From Halomarina halobia (lineage in GTDB: Archaea > Halobacteriota > Halobacteria > Halobacteriales > Haloarculaceae), in contig NZ_CP119992.1 in the NCBI RefSeq assembly GCF_029338575.1, positions 1,612,001 to 1,676,000 of the forward strand: a stretch of 64,000 nt of DNA, written 5' to 3'. The notes beneath the pieces are model-generated. The model was not told the DNA's origin, made no database searches, and was given only the letters and a program-made list of their open reading frames with translations. The position numbers and the translations under genes were made by a program. Below are positions 21,763-30,465 of this stretch, one piece after another. Every line of letters begins with the position of its first letter. Within the stretch, counting starts at the first letter, position 1.

Positions 21763-23522
21763 GCGGTCACCTCCGCGCTCTCCGCGAGCGCGCGCTTGAC
21801 GTCTTCCGCGAGTTCGTCCGCCTTGAAGCGGACGCCGTTGTACTTGTTGATGCGCTTGACGCGGGTAAGGGCGTCGTGTTCGATGAGGTCCGCGAACTGC
21901 CCGGTCGCGTTGCACTCGACGACGATGACCTCCTCTGCGGCCTCGATCGCATCGGTGAGATCGGGCCGCGGGAAGAGGTACGGCACCGAGACGAAGCGGA
22001 CCGAGACGCCGTCCTCCTCGAGGAAGCCCATCGCCTCGCGCATCGCGCCCTCGTTCGACCCCCACGAGACGATCAGCGTGTCGGAGTCGGCGTCCCCGAA
22101 CTCGCGGGGCGACCAGTCCTCCGCCTCGATGGCCGTCTCCACCTTGCGGTTTCGCTTGTCGACCTGGTCGACGCGCACGTCCGTGTCCTCCGTGCGGCGG
22201 CCCAGCGCGTCGTGTTCGAGGCCGGTCGTCATGTGCGCGCCGCCGGCGGTGCCGGGGAACGCGCGCGGGCTGACGCCGTCCTCGGTCTCGAGGTGGGGCT
22301 GGAACTGACCCTTCTCGTTGACCCACTCGTCGATGGCGTCGGGGGCCACGACGTTACCGCGGTCGATCTCGACCGCGTCCATGTCGAACTCCTCGGGCGG
22401 GAACGTCTGCTCGGTGACCGCGAGCGCGAGGTCGGAGGCGAGGAAGACCGGCGTCTGGTACTGCTCCGCGAGGTTGAACGCCTCGACGGTCTTGTGGAAG
22501 CACTCGCTCACCGTCGTGGGGGCGAGGACGAACCGCGGCACTTCGCCGTGACCGCCGTAGAGGAGCATGTTCAGGTCGCCCTGTTCCTGCTTCGTCGGCA
22601 TCCCGGTCGAGGGACCGGACCGCATCACGTCGCAGATGACGAGCGGCGTCTCCGTGGTCGCGACGAGCCCGAACGTCTCGGTCATCAGGTCGATGCCGGG
22701 ACCGGAGGTGGCCGTCATCGCGCGCGCGCCAGCGCGCGCCGCGCCGAGCGCCATGTTGATCGCCGAGAGTTCGTCCTCCGCCTGGATCACGGCCCCGCCG
22801 TAGCGCTCGATGCGCCCCGTCAGGTACTCCATGACGTTCGTCGCGGGCGTGATCGGGTAGCCCGAGTAGAACCGACAGCCGGCGGCGATCGCGCCCATGC
22901 CGATGGCCTCGTCGCCGTTGAGCAGGACGTAGTCCGCGTCCGTCGTCTCCAGTTCGTAGTCGAACTCGTGGTCGTAGTTCTCGTGGACGTAGTCCTGCCC
23001 GAGGCGGGCGGCCTCCTTGTTGTTCTCGACGATGGACTCGCCCTTGCCCCCGAAGCGCTTCTGGAGCGACTCGTCGAGGTTCTCGATCGGGAAGTCGCTG
23101 ACCGCGCAGGCCGCGCCGAGCGCGACGACGTTGCGCATGATCGCGCCGCCCGCGTCCTCGGCCAGGCTCTTGAGCGGCACGTCGAGGCCGATCATCCCCG
23201 CCGGGATCTCGAGGTCCTGCATCGTCGTCCGCTCGCCGTCGTAGATGATGACCGACCCCTCGTGGAGCTCGTCCAGGTTCTCGTCGACGGTTCGCTGGGT
23301 CAGCGCGATGAGGATGTCGAGGCGGTCGACGACGCTCTCGACGCGATCGACGGACGTCCGGACCTTGTAGGCTGTGTACCCGCCGCGGATGCGCGAGGCG
23401 AAGTCCTTCGAGGTGAAGACGTGTCGACCCGCTCGCGAGAGCGCCTGGGCGAAAATCTTCCCAGTGGAGTCGATACCATCGCCGGCTTCGCCGCCGATGG
23501 CCCAGTTGAGGTCGTCGGGCAT
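21759..23522 (-). CDS. korA: 2-oxoacid:ferredoxin oxidoreductase, fused gamma-alpha subunit
   Basis: A 587-residue subunit with the gamma domain at the N-terminus (WAIGGEAGDGIDSTGKIFAQ, about residues 7-26) fused to the alpha domain (GDEAIGMGAIAAGCRFYSGY then PITPATNVMEYL), the usual arrangement in two-subunit archaeal enzymes. Further family stretches are ATSGPGIDLMTETFGL and RSGPSTGMPTKQEQGDLN. It forms an alpha2beta2-type enzyme with KorB and transfers electrons to ferredoxin. Start ATG 23522 gives the conserved N-terminus; ten more in-frame codons lie upstream but look non-coding. Together with the FNR-like gene divergent to it (107-bp gap), the locus suggests ferredoxin production and re-use. 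Confidence 0.9.
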   Translation of the reverse strand: MPDDLNWAIGGEAGDGIDSTGKIFAQALSRAGRHVFTSKDFASRIRGGYTAYKVRTSVDRVESVVDRLDILIALTQRTVDENLDELHEGSVIIYDGERTTMQDLEIPAGMIGLDVPLKSLAEDAGGAIMRNVVALGAACAVSDFPIENLDESLQKRFGGKGESIVENNKEAARLGQDYVHENYDHEFDYELETTDADYVLLNGDEAIGMGAIAAGCRFYSGYPITPATNVMEYLTGRIERYGGAVIQAEDELSAINMALGAARAGARAMTATSGPGIDLMTETFGLVATTETPLVICDVMRSGPSTGMPTKQEQGDLNMLLYGGHGEVPRFVLAPTTVSECFHKTVEAFNLAEQYQTPVFLASDLALAVTEQTFPPEEFDMDAVEIDRGNVVAPDAIDEWVNEKGQFQPHLETEDGVSPRAFPGTAGGAHMTTGLEHDALGRRTEDTDVRVDQVDKRNRKVETAIEAEDWSPREFGDADSDTLIVSWGSNEGAMREAMGFLEEDGVSVRFVSVPYLFPRPDLTDAIEAAEEVIVVECNATGQFADLIEHDALTRVKRINKYNGVRFKADELAEDVKRALAESAEVTA

Positions 23523-23629
23523 ACTAGTCGTCGCTACCTCGCCACGCTGCAAAAGACTTCTGAATAGCGTATAGGTGTCCAGCCGACACGACCGAAACTC
23601 CCTTCGAATCGGACGAACGCACAGTACGT

Positions 23630-24292
23630 ATGGACCCGACAGCCGTCTCCGTCGCCGCCGTCCGCGACGTGGGACCGAACGCCGTCGCCATCGACTTCGA
23701 GACGCCCGCCGGCTTCGACGCGCGCCCCGGTCAGTTCGTCAGGCTCAGTGCGGAGATAGACGGCGAGACCGTCTCCCGCTTCTACACCATCTCCTCGCCG
23801 GACGTGGCCGACACGTTCGAGGTGACGCTCACCGTCGACCCCGACGGCGCGTTCGGAACCCACGTCACGACCCTCGAGCCGGGCGACTCGCTGCTCCTCG
23901 CCGGGCCGTTCGGCGACGCCCACTACGAGGGCGAGGCAGAGACGGTCGTGCTGGCCGGCGGGCCGGGGATCGGCCCCGCCGTCGGCATCGCCGAGCGCAC
24001 GCTCGGCGACGGCGGGCGGGCGACCGTCGTCTACCGCGACGACGACCCGATCCACGAGGGGAGACTCGCCGAACTCGCGAAGGGCGGCGCGCGGGTGTAC
24101 GTCCTTTCCGCGGACGAGGGGCTCGACGCCGCGCTCGCGGAGGCGCTCGACGCGATCGAGGGTGACCACCGGACGTTCGTCTACGGGTTCGCGCCGTTCG
24201 TCGAGGCGGCGACCGAGGCGATCGTCGGCGCGGGCGGCGACGCCGCGGCCGCCAAGGTCGAGAGCTTCGGCCCCGCCCCGGGGACGGAGTAG
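23630..24292 (+). CDS. FNR-like FAD/NAD(P)-binding oxidoreductase
   Basis: A 220-residue single-chain flavoprotein of the ferredoxin-NADP+ reductase superfamily. The flavin motif R50-F-Y-T-I-S55 (VSRFYTISSPD) corresponds to the family's R-x-Y-S/T, and the NAD(P) domain starts VVLAGGPGIGPAVGIAERTL (G-G-x-G-x-x-P). It lacks a C-terminal 2Fe-2S domain, so it needs a separate electron partner. Location beside korAB suggests oxidation of reduced ferredoxin with NAD(P)+, though it might also serve as the FAD subunit of an oxygenase or a dihydroorotate-dehydrogenase-type complex. Length is at the short end of the family. Confidence 0.78.
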   Translation: MDPTAVSVAAVRDVGPNAVAIDFETPAGFDARPGQFVRLSAEIDGETVSRFYTISSPDVADTFEVTLTVDPDGAFGTHVTTLEPGDSLLLAGPFGDAHYEGEAETVVLAGGPGIGPAVGIAERTLGDGGRATVVYRDDDPIHEGRLAELAKGGARVYVLSADEGLDAALAEALDAIEGDHRTFVYGFAPFVEAATEAIVGAGGDAAAAKVESFGPAPGTE

Positions 24293-24322
24293 TTCTTTCG
24301 CGGCGGTCGGCGAAGGGGGTGC

Positions 24323-24544
24323 ATGCCACCGTTCGACACCGCGCTCTGCCGGACGCTCGATACCGACCACCCCCTCGGCCAGGTCCCGATCGGCAGCGCC
24401 AGTTGCCCGGCGCTGGCCGCCGCCGTCTCGGAGGCGGACAGGCTGGGAACGCTGGCCGTCACGTGGCGGAGCCTCGAGGCGAGGCGACGCGGGCAGCGTT
24501 CGACCGGGCGAGCGGCTGACGACGGCTTTGCCCTCGATCCGTAG
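24323..24544 (+). pseudogene. Nitronate monooxygenase gene remnant (N-terminal part)
   Basis: The frame starts like a 2-nitropropane dioxygenase/nitronate monooxygenase: LDTDHPLGQVPIGSASCPAL, then AAAVSEADRLGTLAVTW, matching the first beta-alpha units of that flavin barrel (family usual: P-I-V-Q-A-P, then A-V-S-x-A-G-G-L-G). After TWRSLEA the frame is lost: the family-like continuation EATRAAFDRAS is in a second frame (about 24477-24510), and DDGFALDP resumes in another. About 220 bp remain of a roughly 1-kb gene. It is therefore a truncated, frameshifted remnant. A single frameshift could be a sequencing error, but the missing remainder could not. Confidence 0.6.
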
Positions 24545-24835
24545 GTGGTTCCTCCCGCCGTCAGCGCGCGTCCCAGCCCGCCGAAAATATCAAGAAACCA
24601 CCAATATAGTTCATTGTTTATGGGTTTGGTATATTACGTCGAACGTCCCGGCGGCCCGCGGGCGCTGTGGCGGGTGGGGTCCGCCGCGAACAAGACAACC
24701 CGCACCGAAACGAGGTGTCCCGGGGCGTGCACTTTCGCGCGGAGCGGTCGCTCCGTCGCCGCGCGACCGGCGCGACGCGCTCGCGTCCGGAGGGTACCGT
24801 CGTTCGGAGCGGGCATCGTCCGTCGAGAGCGGAGG

Positions 24836-25054
24836 CTATCGGCGGAGCGCACGCACGAGGGTGCTGGACGTGATGCGAAAGAAGCACAGCCAGCAGCAGT
24901 CGTCGAGTCGCTCGTGGTAACAGCCGGTCGTGTACTCGGGGAGGTGGAGCTGCCCCCGGACGAACCGTCGGTTCTCACCGACGAGGCGCTGCTCGTCGGC
25001 GCGGTCGAGCGGGAAGCCCTCGCCGTTCCCGCTCGAGGCGTCGTCGGGACTCAT
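24836..25054 (-). CDS. Hypothetical 72-residue Cys-containing protein
   Basis: I do not recognise this gene. It is listed because nearly all third codon positions are G or C over its full length, as in real genes here and unlike the neighbouring intergenic frames. The N-terminal half is acidic and hydrophilic (DRADEQRLVGENRRF). The second half has a compact Cys/His group, TTGCYHERLDDCCWLCFF, with four Cys and one His in 13 residues, which could bind a metal. It ends TLVRALRR. Start ATG 25054; no strong promoter seen. It might also be the relic of a longer gene. Confidence 0.4.
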   Translation of the reverse strand: MSPDDASSGNGEGFPLDRADEQRLVGENRRFVRGQLHLPEYTTGCYHERLDDCCWLCFFRITSSTLVRALRR

Positions 25055-25376
25055 ATCACCGTAAGGCCGCGAGCGTCCGGCGTATCGTCGGACGGACGGC
25101 CGTCGGGGTCGGTTCGTATCGCCTGTCGGCCGCTCCGGCGGGCCGTGGGGCTGGTAGAATCATCGGTGAACAAGGTTTTGAGGCGTGTTGGCACACGTTG
25201 GCAGGGAGCCCGGGAGTTTGTATCTTTCGCGCGCATTCACGGATTGAGAGGGCAGGCGAACGCCAGCGCGCCGACCGCGAGCGAGCCACCTCCGGTGGCG
25301 AGCGAGCGGCACTTCCGTAATTGCCCGCACGTCCGCGCGACGGGATAACTAAGGGCGAGGAACCGACGCTAGTCGC

Positions 25377-25424
25377 CCGACAGCGCGTAGCGCTGTCGGC
25401 TGCGCGTGCCAGCGGCACGCGCAG
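25377..25424. terminator. Two adjacent GC-rich hairpins after mce
   Basis: Hairpin 1: CCGACAGCGC (25377-25386), loop GTA, GCGCTGTCGG (25390-25399). Hairpin 2: CTGCGCGTGCC (25400-25410), loop AGC, then its exact complement to 25424. They stand back to back 11 bp beyond the mce stop on the minus strand. A role at the transcript 3' end is likely but unproven. Confidence 0.5.
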
Positions 25425-25434
25425 TTCCGAGGGC

Positions 25435-25818
25435 TCAGTGTTGCACGAACTCGACCAGGATCCCGCCGGTCGACTTCGGGTGGAGGAAGGCCACGTCGTG
25501 GCCCCACGCGCCGGGCCGGGGCTCCTCGTCGATGAGGTCGACGCCCATCGTCTTCGCGCGCGCCAGCGTCGCCTCGATGTCCTCCGTGGCGACCGCGAGG
25601 TGGTGGATGCCCGGCCCGTTCCGGTCGAGGTAGCGGCTGATCGTCCCCTCTTCGACGGGTTCGAGGAGTTCGAAGTAGCCCCCGCCGAGGTCGAGAAAGA
25701 GCACGCGGAGGCCGTCGAACCGCTCCTCGTGGGCGATGCGCGTGCTGAACAGCTCGCAGTACAGCGACGCGAGCGCGTCGGCGTCGCCGGTGGCGATGCC
25801 GGCGTGATCGAAGTGCAT
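25435..25818 (-). CDS. mce: Methylmalonyl-CoA epimerase
   Basis: A 127-residue vicinal-oxygen-chelate protein that interconverts (S)- and (R)-methylmalonyl-CoA. It shows the two beta-alpha-beta-beta-beta units of that fold. Metal ligands are apparent as H5 (MHFDHAGIAT), E50 (GGGYFELLEPV), H72/H73 (GPGIHHLAVATED) and the Glu of ILVEFVQH at the C-terminus. Length matches the family. It lies 47 bp downstream of the mutase gene on the same strand, and mutase plus epimerase together link propionyl-CoA with succinyl-CoA. Haloarchaea also use this part of the route in the methylaspartate cycle; the window cannot show which pathway is active. Confidence 0.92.
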   Translation of the reverse strand: MHFDHAGIATGDADALASLYCELFSTRIAHEERFDGLRVLFLDLGGGYFELLEPVEEGTISRYLDRNGPGIHHLAVATEDIEATLARAKTMGVDLIDEEPRPGAWGHDVAFLHPKSTGGILVEFVQH

Positions 25819-25865
25819 GGATCGACCTGCGGGCGGCGAGAGGATAAAACCGACGCGGCCCGGGA

Positions 25866-27542
25866 TCAGAGCCCGGGGTTGTACTCCCCGAACACGTCGC
25901 GCATGGCGTCGCAGATCTCGCCGGTCGTCGCGTAGGCCTTCACCGCGTCGATGATGCGGGGCATGACGTTCTCGTCGCCGGCGGCGGCGTTCCGGAGCGC
26001 GTCGAGGGTCGCCGCCACCTCCTCCTCGTCGCGGCGCTCGCGGACGGACGCGAGGCGCTCGCGCTGGCGGCGCTCGTCCTCCTCGTCGACCTCCTCGATG
26101 TCCTCCTCGGGTTCCTCGTCGGCCTCGAAGGCGTTGACGCCGACGATGATCCGCTCTCCCTCGTCGATCTCGCGCTGGCGGTCGAAGGCGACGTCCTGGA
26201 TCTGGCGCTGGACCCACTGCTCCTCGATGGCGCGGAGCATCCCGCCGCGCTCGTCGACCTCCGCGATGACGTCGAACGCCTCCGCCTCGAGCTGGTCGGT
26301 CAGCGTCTCGACGTAGTAGCTCCCGGCGAGCGGGTCGATGGTGTCGGCCGCGCCCGACTCGTGGGCGAGGATCTGCTGGGTCCGGAGGGCCGTCCGGACG
26401 GACTTCTCGGTGGGCAGCGAGAGCGCCTCGTCCTTCCCGTTCGTGTGCAGCGACTGCGTCCCGCCGAGGACCGCCGCGAGCGCCTGGTAGGCGACCCGGA
26501 CGACGTTGTTCTCGATCTGCTGGGCGGTGAGGGTGGAGCCCGCGGTCTGGGTGTGGAACTTGAGCTGCTTCGACTTCGGGTCCTCCGCGCCGAAGCGCTC
26601 CTCCATGATCGTCGCCCACATCCGCCGGGCGGCGCGGAACTTCGCGACCTCCTCCAGGATGTTGTTGTAGGAGGCGAAGAAGAAGGAGAGCTGGGGGGCG
26701 AACTCGTCCACGTCGAGGCCCGCGTCCACGGCCGCCTCGACGTACTCGATGCCGTCGGCGAGGGTGAACGCCACCTCCTGGGCCGCGGAGGACCCCGCCT
26801 CGCGGATGTGGTAGCCCGAGATGGAGATGGTGTTGAAGCTCGGCACCTCCGCCGCGCAGAACTCGAAGATGTCCGTGATGATGCGCATCGACGGCTCCGG
26901 GGGATAGATGTAGGTGTTGCGGGCGATGTACTCCTTCAGCACGTCGTTCTGGATGGTGCCGCGCAGCTCCTCCCGGGGGACGCCCTGGCGGTCGCCGACG
27001 GCGATGTACATGGCGAGCAGCACGGAGGCGGGCGCGTTGATGGTCATGCTCGTCGAGACCTCGTCGAGCGGGATGCCGTCGAAGACCGTCTCCATGTCGT
27101 GGAGCGAGTCGATCGCGACGCCGGACTTCCCCACCTCGCCCGCGGCCATGGTGTCGTCCGAGTCGTAGCCCATCTGCGTCGGGAGGTCGAACGCCATCGA
27201 GAGGCCGGTCTGTCCCTGATCGAGCAGGTAGTGGAAGCGCTCGTTGGTCTCCTCGGCGGTACCGAAGCCCGCGTACTGGCGCATCGTCCACAGCCGCCCG
27301 CGGTACATCGTCGGGTACACTCCCCGCGTGTACGGTTCCTCGCCCGGGAAGCCGACGTCCTCCAGGTAGTCCTGCTCGGCGACGTCCTCGGGCGTGTAGA
27401 GGGGGGCCACCTCGCGGCCGTCGGTGTCGGTGGTGAACGTCTCCCGGCGCTCGCCGAACCGGTCGAGCGTGGGCCGGAGGCGCTCCTCCTCCCACTCCTC
27501 GCGGCTCGAGCGTATCCGCTGAAGGTCGTCTTCGTCGAACAT
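25866..27542 (-). CDS. Methylmalonyl-CoA mutase, catalytic (large) subunit
   Basis: A 558-residue catalytic subunit of adenosylcobalamin-dependent methylmalonyl-CoA mutase. Family motifs include [60 protein letters not shown] and [20 protein letters not shown]. The usual C-terminal cobalamin-binding domain (D-x-H-x2-G) is absent; archaeal mutases keep it as a separate small subunit, which is not in this window. An acidic, charged insertion (about residues 450-495, with [20 protein letters not shown]) separates the barrel from the C-terminal helices. Followed directly by mce. Related isobutyryl- or ethylmalonyl-CoA mutases have the same fold, but the epimerase neighbour favours methylmalonyl-CoA. 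Confidence 0.9.
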   Translation of the reverse strand: MFDEDDLQRIRSSREEWEEERLRPTLDRFGERRETFTTDTDGREVAPLYTPEDVAEQDYLEDVGFPGEEPYTRGVYPTMYRGRLWTMRQYAGFGTAEETNERFHYLLDQGQTGLSMAFDLPTQMGYDSDDTMAAGEVGKSGVAIDSLHDMETVFDGIPLDEVSTSMTINAPASVLLAMYIAVGDRQGVPREELRGTIQNDVLKEYIARNTYIYPPEPSMRIITDIFEFCAAEVPSFNTISISGYHIREAGSSAAQEVAFTLADGIEYVEAAVDAGLDVDEFAPQLSFFFASYNNILEEVAKFRAARRMWATIMEERFGAEDPKSKQLKFHTQTAGSTLTAQQIENNVVRVAYQALAAVLGGTQSLHTNGKDEALSLPTEKSVRTALRTQQILAHESGAADTIDPLAGSYYVETLTDQLEAEAFDVIAEVDERGGMLRAIEEQWVQRQIQDVAFDRQREIDEGERIIVGVNAFEADEEPEEDIEEVDEEDERRQRERLASVRERRDEEEVAATLDALRNAAAGDENVMPRIIDAVKAYATTGEICDAMRDVFGEYNPGL

Positions 27543-27653
27543 AGATCGAACGTGGCGGCCGGCGGGCTTAATCCTTGGCGGGATGTGACCGCACCACGTC
27601 CCGCTCCGAGGCGTGGGTCGACGGGGGGAGACGGTCGAGGCGACGCCCTCCGA

Positions 27654-28274
27654 TCACCGGCCGGTGTCGTACTTGTAGGTCGCGGTCTCGGGGTCGATGC
27701 CGAAATCCTCCGCCTCCTCGCGGGGGACCTCCTCGCGCTCCTCGGCCGCGACCTTGAACCGCTCGCGGAGCACCTCGGGCATCCGGAACCGGTCGGTGTC
27801 GATCGTGAGCGCGACCACCTGCTCGTCGGCCGCCTCGCGCTTCTCCTCGAAGTGCTCTCGCAGCACCGCGGGGAGCGAGTCGGCCTCGACCGCGCGGAAG
27901 CCGAACTGCGTGAAGTAGTTCGGCTGGTCGGTGAACACGTACACCTCCTCGAAGCCGCGGTCCTCCGCGGTGGAGACGAGGCGCTCGACGACGTGCGCTC
28001 CGACGCCCTGCCCGCGCCAGCCGTCGAGGACGCCGATGCTCGTTATCTCGCAGTAGTCGCCCACCCGTGAGCGCCGGCCGCTCGCGCTGCGCGGCCGGTC
28101 CTCCTCCTCGTCCGTGTGAACCCGGATACGTCCGAACCCCGTCTTCGCGTTCGACTCCTCGTCGATGGCGACGACGTAGTCCCGGGACCGGAACGCGCGC
28201 TCGTCGAGGCCCATCGCCTCGATGTGGTCGAGCAGCCAGACCTCCTCTCGGTTTTTCGCGTCCCGGACGTACAT
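27654..28274 (-). CDS. GNAT family N-acetyltransferase
   Basis: A 206-residue GNAT-fold protein. The acetyl-CoA-binding pattern is CEITSIGVLDGWRGQGVGAH (R/Q-x2-G-x-G/A), followed by a helix and FEEVYVFTDQPNYFTQFGFR, as in N-acetylglutamate synthase-like (ArgA-type) GNATs. The remaining C-terminal 75 residues form an added charged helical region unique to this gene's type. Transfer of acetyl from acetyl-CoA to an amine is the expected reaction; the substrate is not readable. The start ATG 28274 was preferred to an upstream one. Divergent from the acyl-CoA synthetase gene by 93 bp. Confidence 0.8.
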   Translation of the reverse strand: MYVRDAKNREEVWLLDHIEAMGLDERAFRSRDYVVAIDEESNAKTGFGRIRVHTDEEEDRPRSASGRRSRVGDYCEITSIGVLDGWRGQGVGAHVVERLVSTAEDRGFEEVYVFTDQPNYFTQFGFRAVEADSLPAVLREHFEEKREAADEQVVALTIDTDRFRMPEVLRERFKVAAEEREEVPREEAEDFGIDPETATYKYDTGR

Positions 28275-28367
28275 GCGTGCTAGTTGCTCGCGAGGTGGCA
28301 AAAGGGTTTACCGACGGCGCGTCCGAACGCAGAAACCTACTTGCTCCCGGCGGCGAGACACACCGCC

Positions 28368-30383
28368 ATGCGTTCGCTACCCGATCTGGACGAGATCGTC
28401 TACGAACCGTCCGAGGAGACGGTCGAGTCGACGAACGTCGCCGCGTTCATGCGGGAGTTCGGCATCGACACCTACGACGAGTTGATCGAGCGGAGCCGCG
28501 ACGTCGAGTGGTTCTGGGACGTCCTGCCGGAGTACCTCGGGATCGAGTTCTACGAGGACTACGACGCCGTCCGGGACGACTCGGACGGCCCGCAGTTCTC
28601 CCGGTGGTACGTCGGCGGGTCGCTCAACGTCGCGCACAACACGGTCGACCGGCACGCGGCCGTCGACGACGAGCGCCGGAACAAGGTCGCCGTCATCTGG
28701 GAGGGCGAGGACGGAGGGGTCTCCGCGAGCGGAGCGAGCGGAGGCTCGTCGGACTCGTCCGACGGTGTTCGGGAGGTCACCTACCACGAACTCCGCCGTC
28801 AGTCGAACCAGGTGGCCAACGCGCTCGAGGAACGCGGCGTCGGGACGGGCGACACCGTCGGGCTGTACATGCCGATGGTGCCGGAGGTCGTCTCGATCCT
28901 CTACGGCTGTTTCAAGGTCGGCGCGATCGCCGTCCCCATCTTCTCGGGCTTCGGCGTGGACGCGACCGCGACGCGCATCGCCGACTCCGAGTGCTCCGTC
29001 CTCTTCACCGGCGACGGCTTCTACCGCCGCGGCAAGGAGGTGCTCCTCAAGGGTGCCGCCGACGAGGCGATCGAGGAGGCGGGCCACGTCGAGCACACGA
29101 TCGTCTTCGAGCGCCTCGGCGCGGACGTGCCGTGGAACGACGAACGCGACGAACGGTGGGAGGAGGCCGTCGAGACGCAGTCCGACGAGTACGAGACGAA
29201 GGAACTGGACGCGAGCCAGGAGTCGATGCTGCTCTACTCGTCGGGAACGACCGGAAAGCCGAAGGGCATCGTCCACACCCACGCGGGGATCCTGCTGCAG
29301 ACGGCCAAGGAGATCCACTTCGGGTTCGATCACAGGGACGCGGACCGCTTCTTCTGGGTGTCGGACATCGGTTGGATGATGGGGCCGTGGACGCTGATCG
29401 GCAACCACGCCTTCGGCGGCACCGTCTTCATCTACGAAGGTGCGCCGGACTACCCCGAGCCGGATCGCTTCTGGGAGATGATCGACCGCCACGAGCTCTC
29501 GACGTTCGGCATCTCGCCCACCGCCATCCGCGCGCTGCGCAAGCGGGGCGACGACTGGGTCGAGGGCCACGACCTCTCCTCGCTGCGCCTGCTCGGCTCC
29601 ACCGGCGAGCCGTGGGACCCCGAGTCGTGGCTGTGGTTCTACGAGACCGTCGGGCGGGGCGAGGTCCCGATCATCAACATCTCCGGAGGGACCGAGATCT
29701 GCGGCTGCTTCCTCATGCCGCTGCCCGGCATGCCGCTCAAGCCCTGCACGCTCGGCAAGCCCGGCCTCGGCATGGACGTTGACATCGTGAACGCCGCGGG
29801 CGAGTCCGTCGCCGACGACCACGAGCGGGGCTTTCTCGTCGCGCGCGACTCCTGTCCGAGCATGACCAAGAGCCTCTGGGACGGCGACGAGCGCTACCTG
29901 GAGACCTACTGGTCGACCTTCGAGGACCCGCCGCTGTGGGACCACGGCGACTGGGCCCAGCAGGACGCAGACGGCTTCTGGTTCCTCCACGGCCGCGCCG
30001 ACGACGCGCTCAACGTCGCCGGCCGCAAGGTCGGCCCCGCCGAGGTCGAGGGCGCGCTCATCGACCACCCCGCAGTCAACCAGGCCGCCGCCGTGGGCGC
30101 GCCGGACGACACGACCGGCACCGCGGTCGTCGCCTACGTCATCCTGGAGGAGGGCGTCGAGGAGTCGGACGACCTGCGCGCGGAGCTGCGCGAGCAGGTC
30201 GGCGATGAGCTGGGCAAGCCGTTCCGGCCGCGCGAGGTGCTGTTCGTCGACGAGTTCCCCAAGACCCAGTCCGGCAAGATCATCCGCCGGGCCATCCAGG
30301 CGACCTACACCGGCGAGGACCTCGGCGACATGTCCTCCATCGAGAACCCCGACGCGCTCGAGGAGGTCGAGCGGGCGCGGTAG
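28368..30383 (+). CDS. Acyl-CoA synthetase of the acetyl-CoA synthetase type
   Basis: A 671-residue AMP-forming ligase (ANL superfamily). P-loop MLLYSSGTTGKPKGIVHTHA, GGTEICGCF, adenylate motif WDHGDWAQQDADGFWFLHGR, hinge ADDALNVAGRKVGPAEVEGA and catalytic Lys in TQSGKIIRRA are all present. The N-terminal ACAS-type region (SRWYVGGSLNVAHNTVDRH) places it with acetyl/propionyl-CoA synthetases, but the hinge sequence differs from textbook Acs, so the acyl chain could be longer. Around residue 120 an in-frame low-complexity insertion, VSASGASGGSSDSSDG, is encoded by short palindromes. It begins an acyl-CoA-activation block and lies divergent from the GNAT gene. Confidence 0.85.
   Translation: MRSLPDLDEIVYEPSEETVESTNVAAFMREFGIDTYDELIERSRDVEWFWDVLPEYLGIEFYEDYDAVRDDSDGPQFSRWYVGGSLNVAHNTVDRHAAVDDERRNKVAVIWEGEDGGVSASGASGGSSDSSDGVREVTYHELRRQSNQVANALEERGVGTGDTVGLYMPMVPEVVSILYGCFKVGAIAVPIFSGFGVDATATRIADSECSVLFTGDGFYRRGKEVLLKGAADEAIEEAGHVEHTIVFERLGADVPWNDERDERWEEAVETQSDEYETKELDASQESMLLYSSGTTGKPKGIVHTHAGILLQTAKEIHFGFDHRDADRFFWVSDIGWMMGPWTLIGNHAFGGTVFIYEGAPDYPEPDRFWEMIDRHELSTFGISPTAIRALRKRGDDWVEGHDLSSLRLLGSTGEPWDPESWLWFYETVGRGEVPIINISGGTEICGCFLMPLPGMPLKPCTLGKPGLGMDVDIVNAAGESVADDHERGFLVARDSCPSMTKSLWDGDERYLETYWSTFEDPPLWDHGDWAQQDADGFWFLHGRADDALNVAGRKVGPAEVEGALIDHPAVNQAAAVGAPDDTTGTAVVAYVILEEGVEESDDLRAELREQVGDELGKPFRPREVLFVDEFPKTQSGKIIRRAIQATYTGEDLGDMSSIENPDALEEVERAR
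28721..28763. repeat. Short palindromes inserted in frame in the acyl-CoA synthetase gene
   Basis: CTCCGC GA GCGGAG (28721-28734) and GTCGGA CTCG TCCGAC (28748-28763) are perfect inverted repeats and encode the Ser/Gly insertion. A related GTCGGAC...GTCCGAC palindrome interrupts the Rieske gene at 47421-47437. Confidence 0.5.
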
Positions 30384-30465
30384 GGGCGGCGGGCGACCCG
30401 TCGCCCGCCGAGACGGTCGCGGCCGCGCTGGCGGCGTTCGAGGGTGGTCGGCGCGTCGGGGGCGA

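Larger units (their letters stand above)
24545..25434. other. 890-bp gene-poor stretch after the nitronate monooxygenase remnant
   Basis: It holds an A/T-rich island (about 24580-24645, including AAAATATC and GGTATATTACG) unlike the GC-rich surroundings, one candidate small gene on the minus strand (24836-25054), and two strong adjacent hairpins at the right end (25377-25424). Otherwise I find no frame with haloarchaeal codon use. The remnant on its left suggests an old rearrangement point. Confidence 0.55.

Noticed and set aside
21876..23567. 563-codon plus-strand frame over korA
   Set aside because: Shadow of korA; no fold motif and improbable composition.
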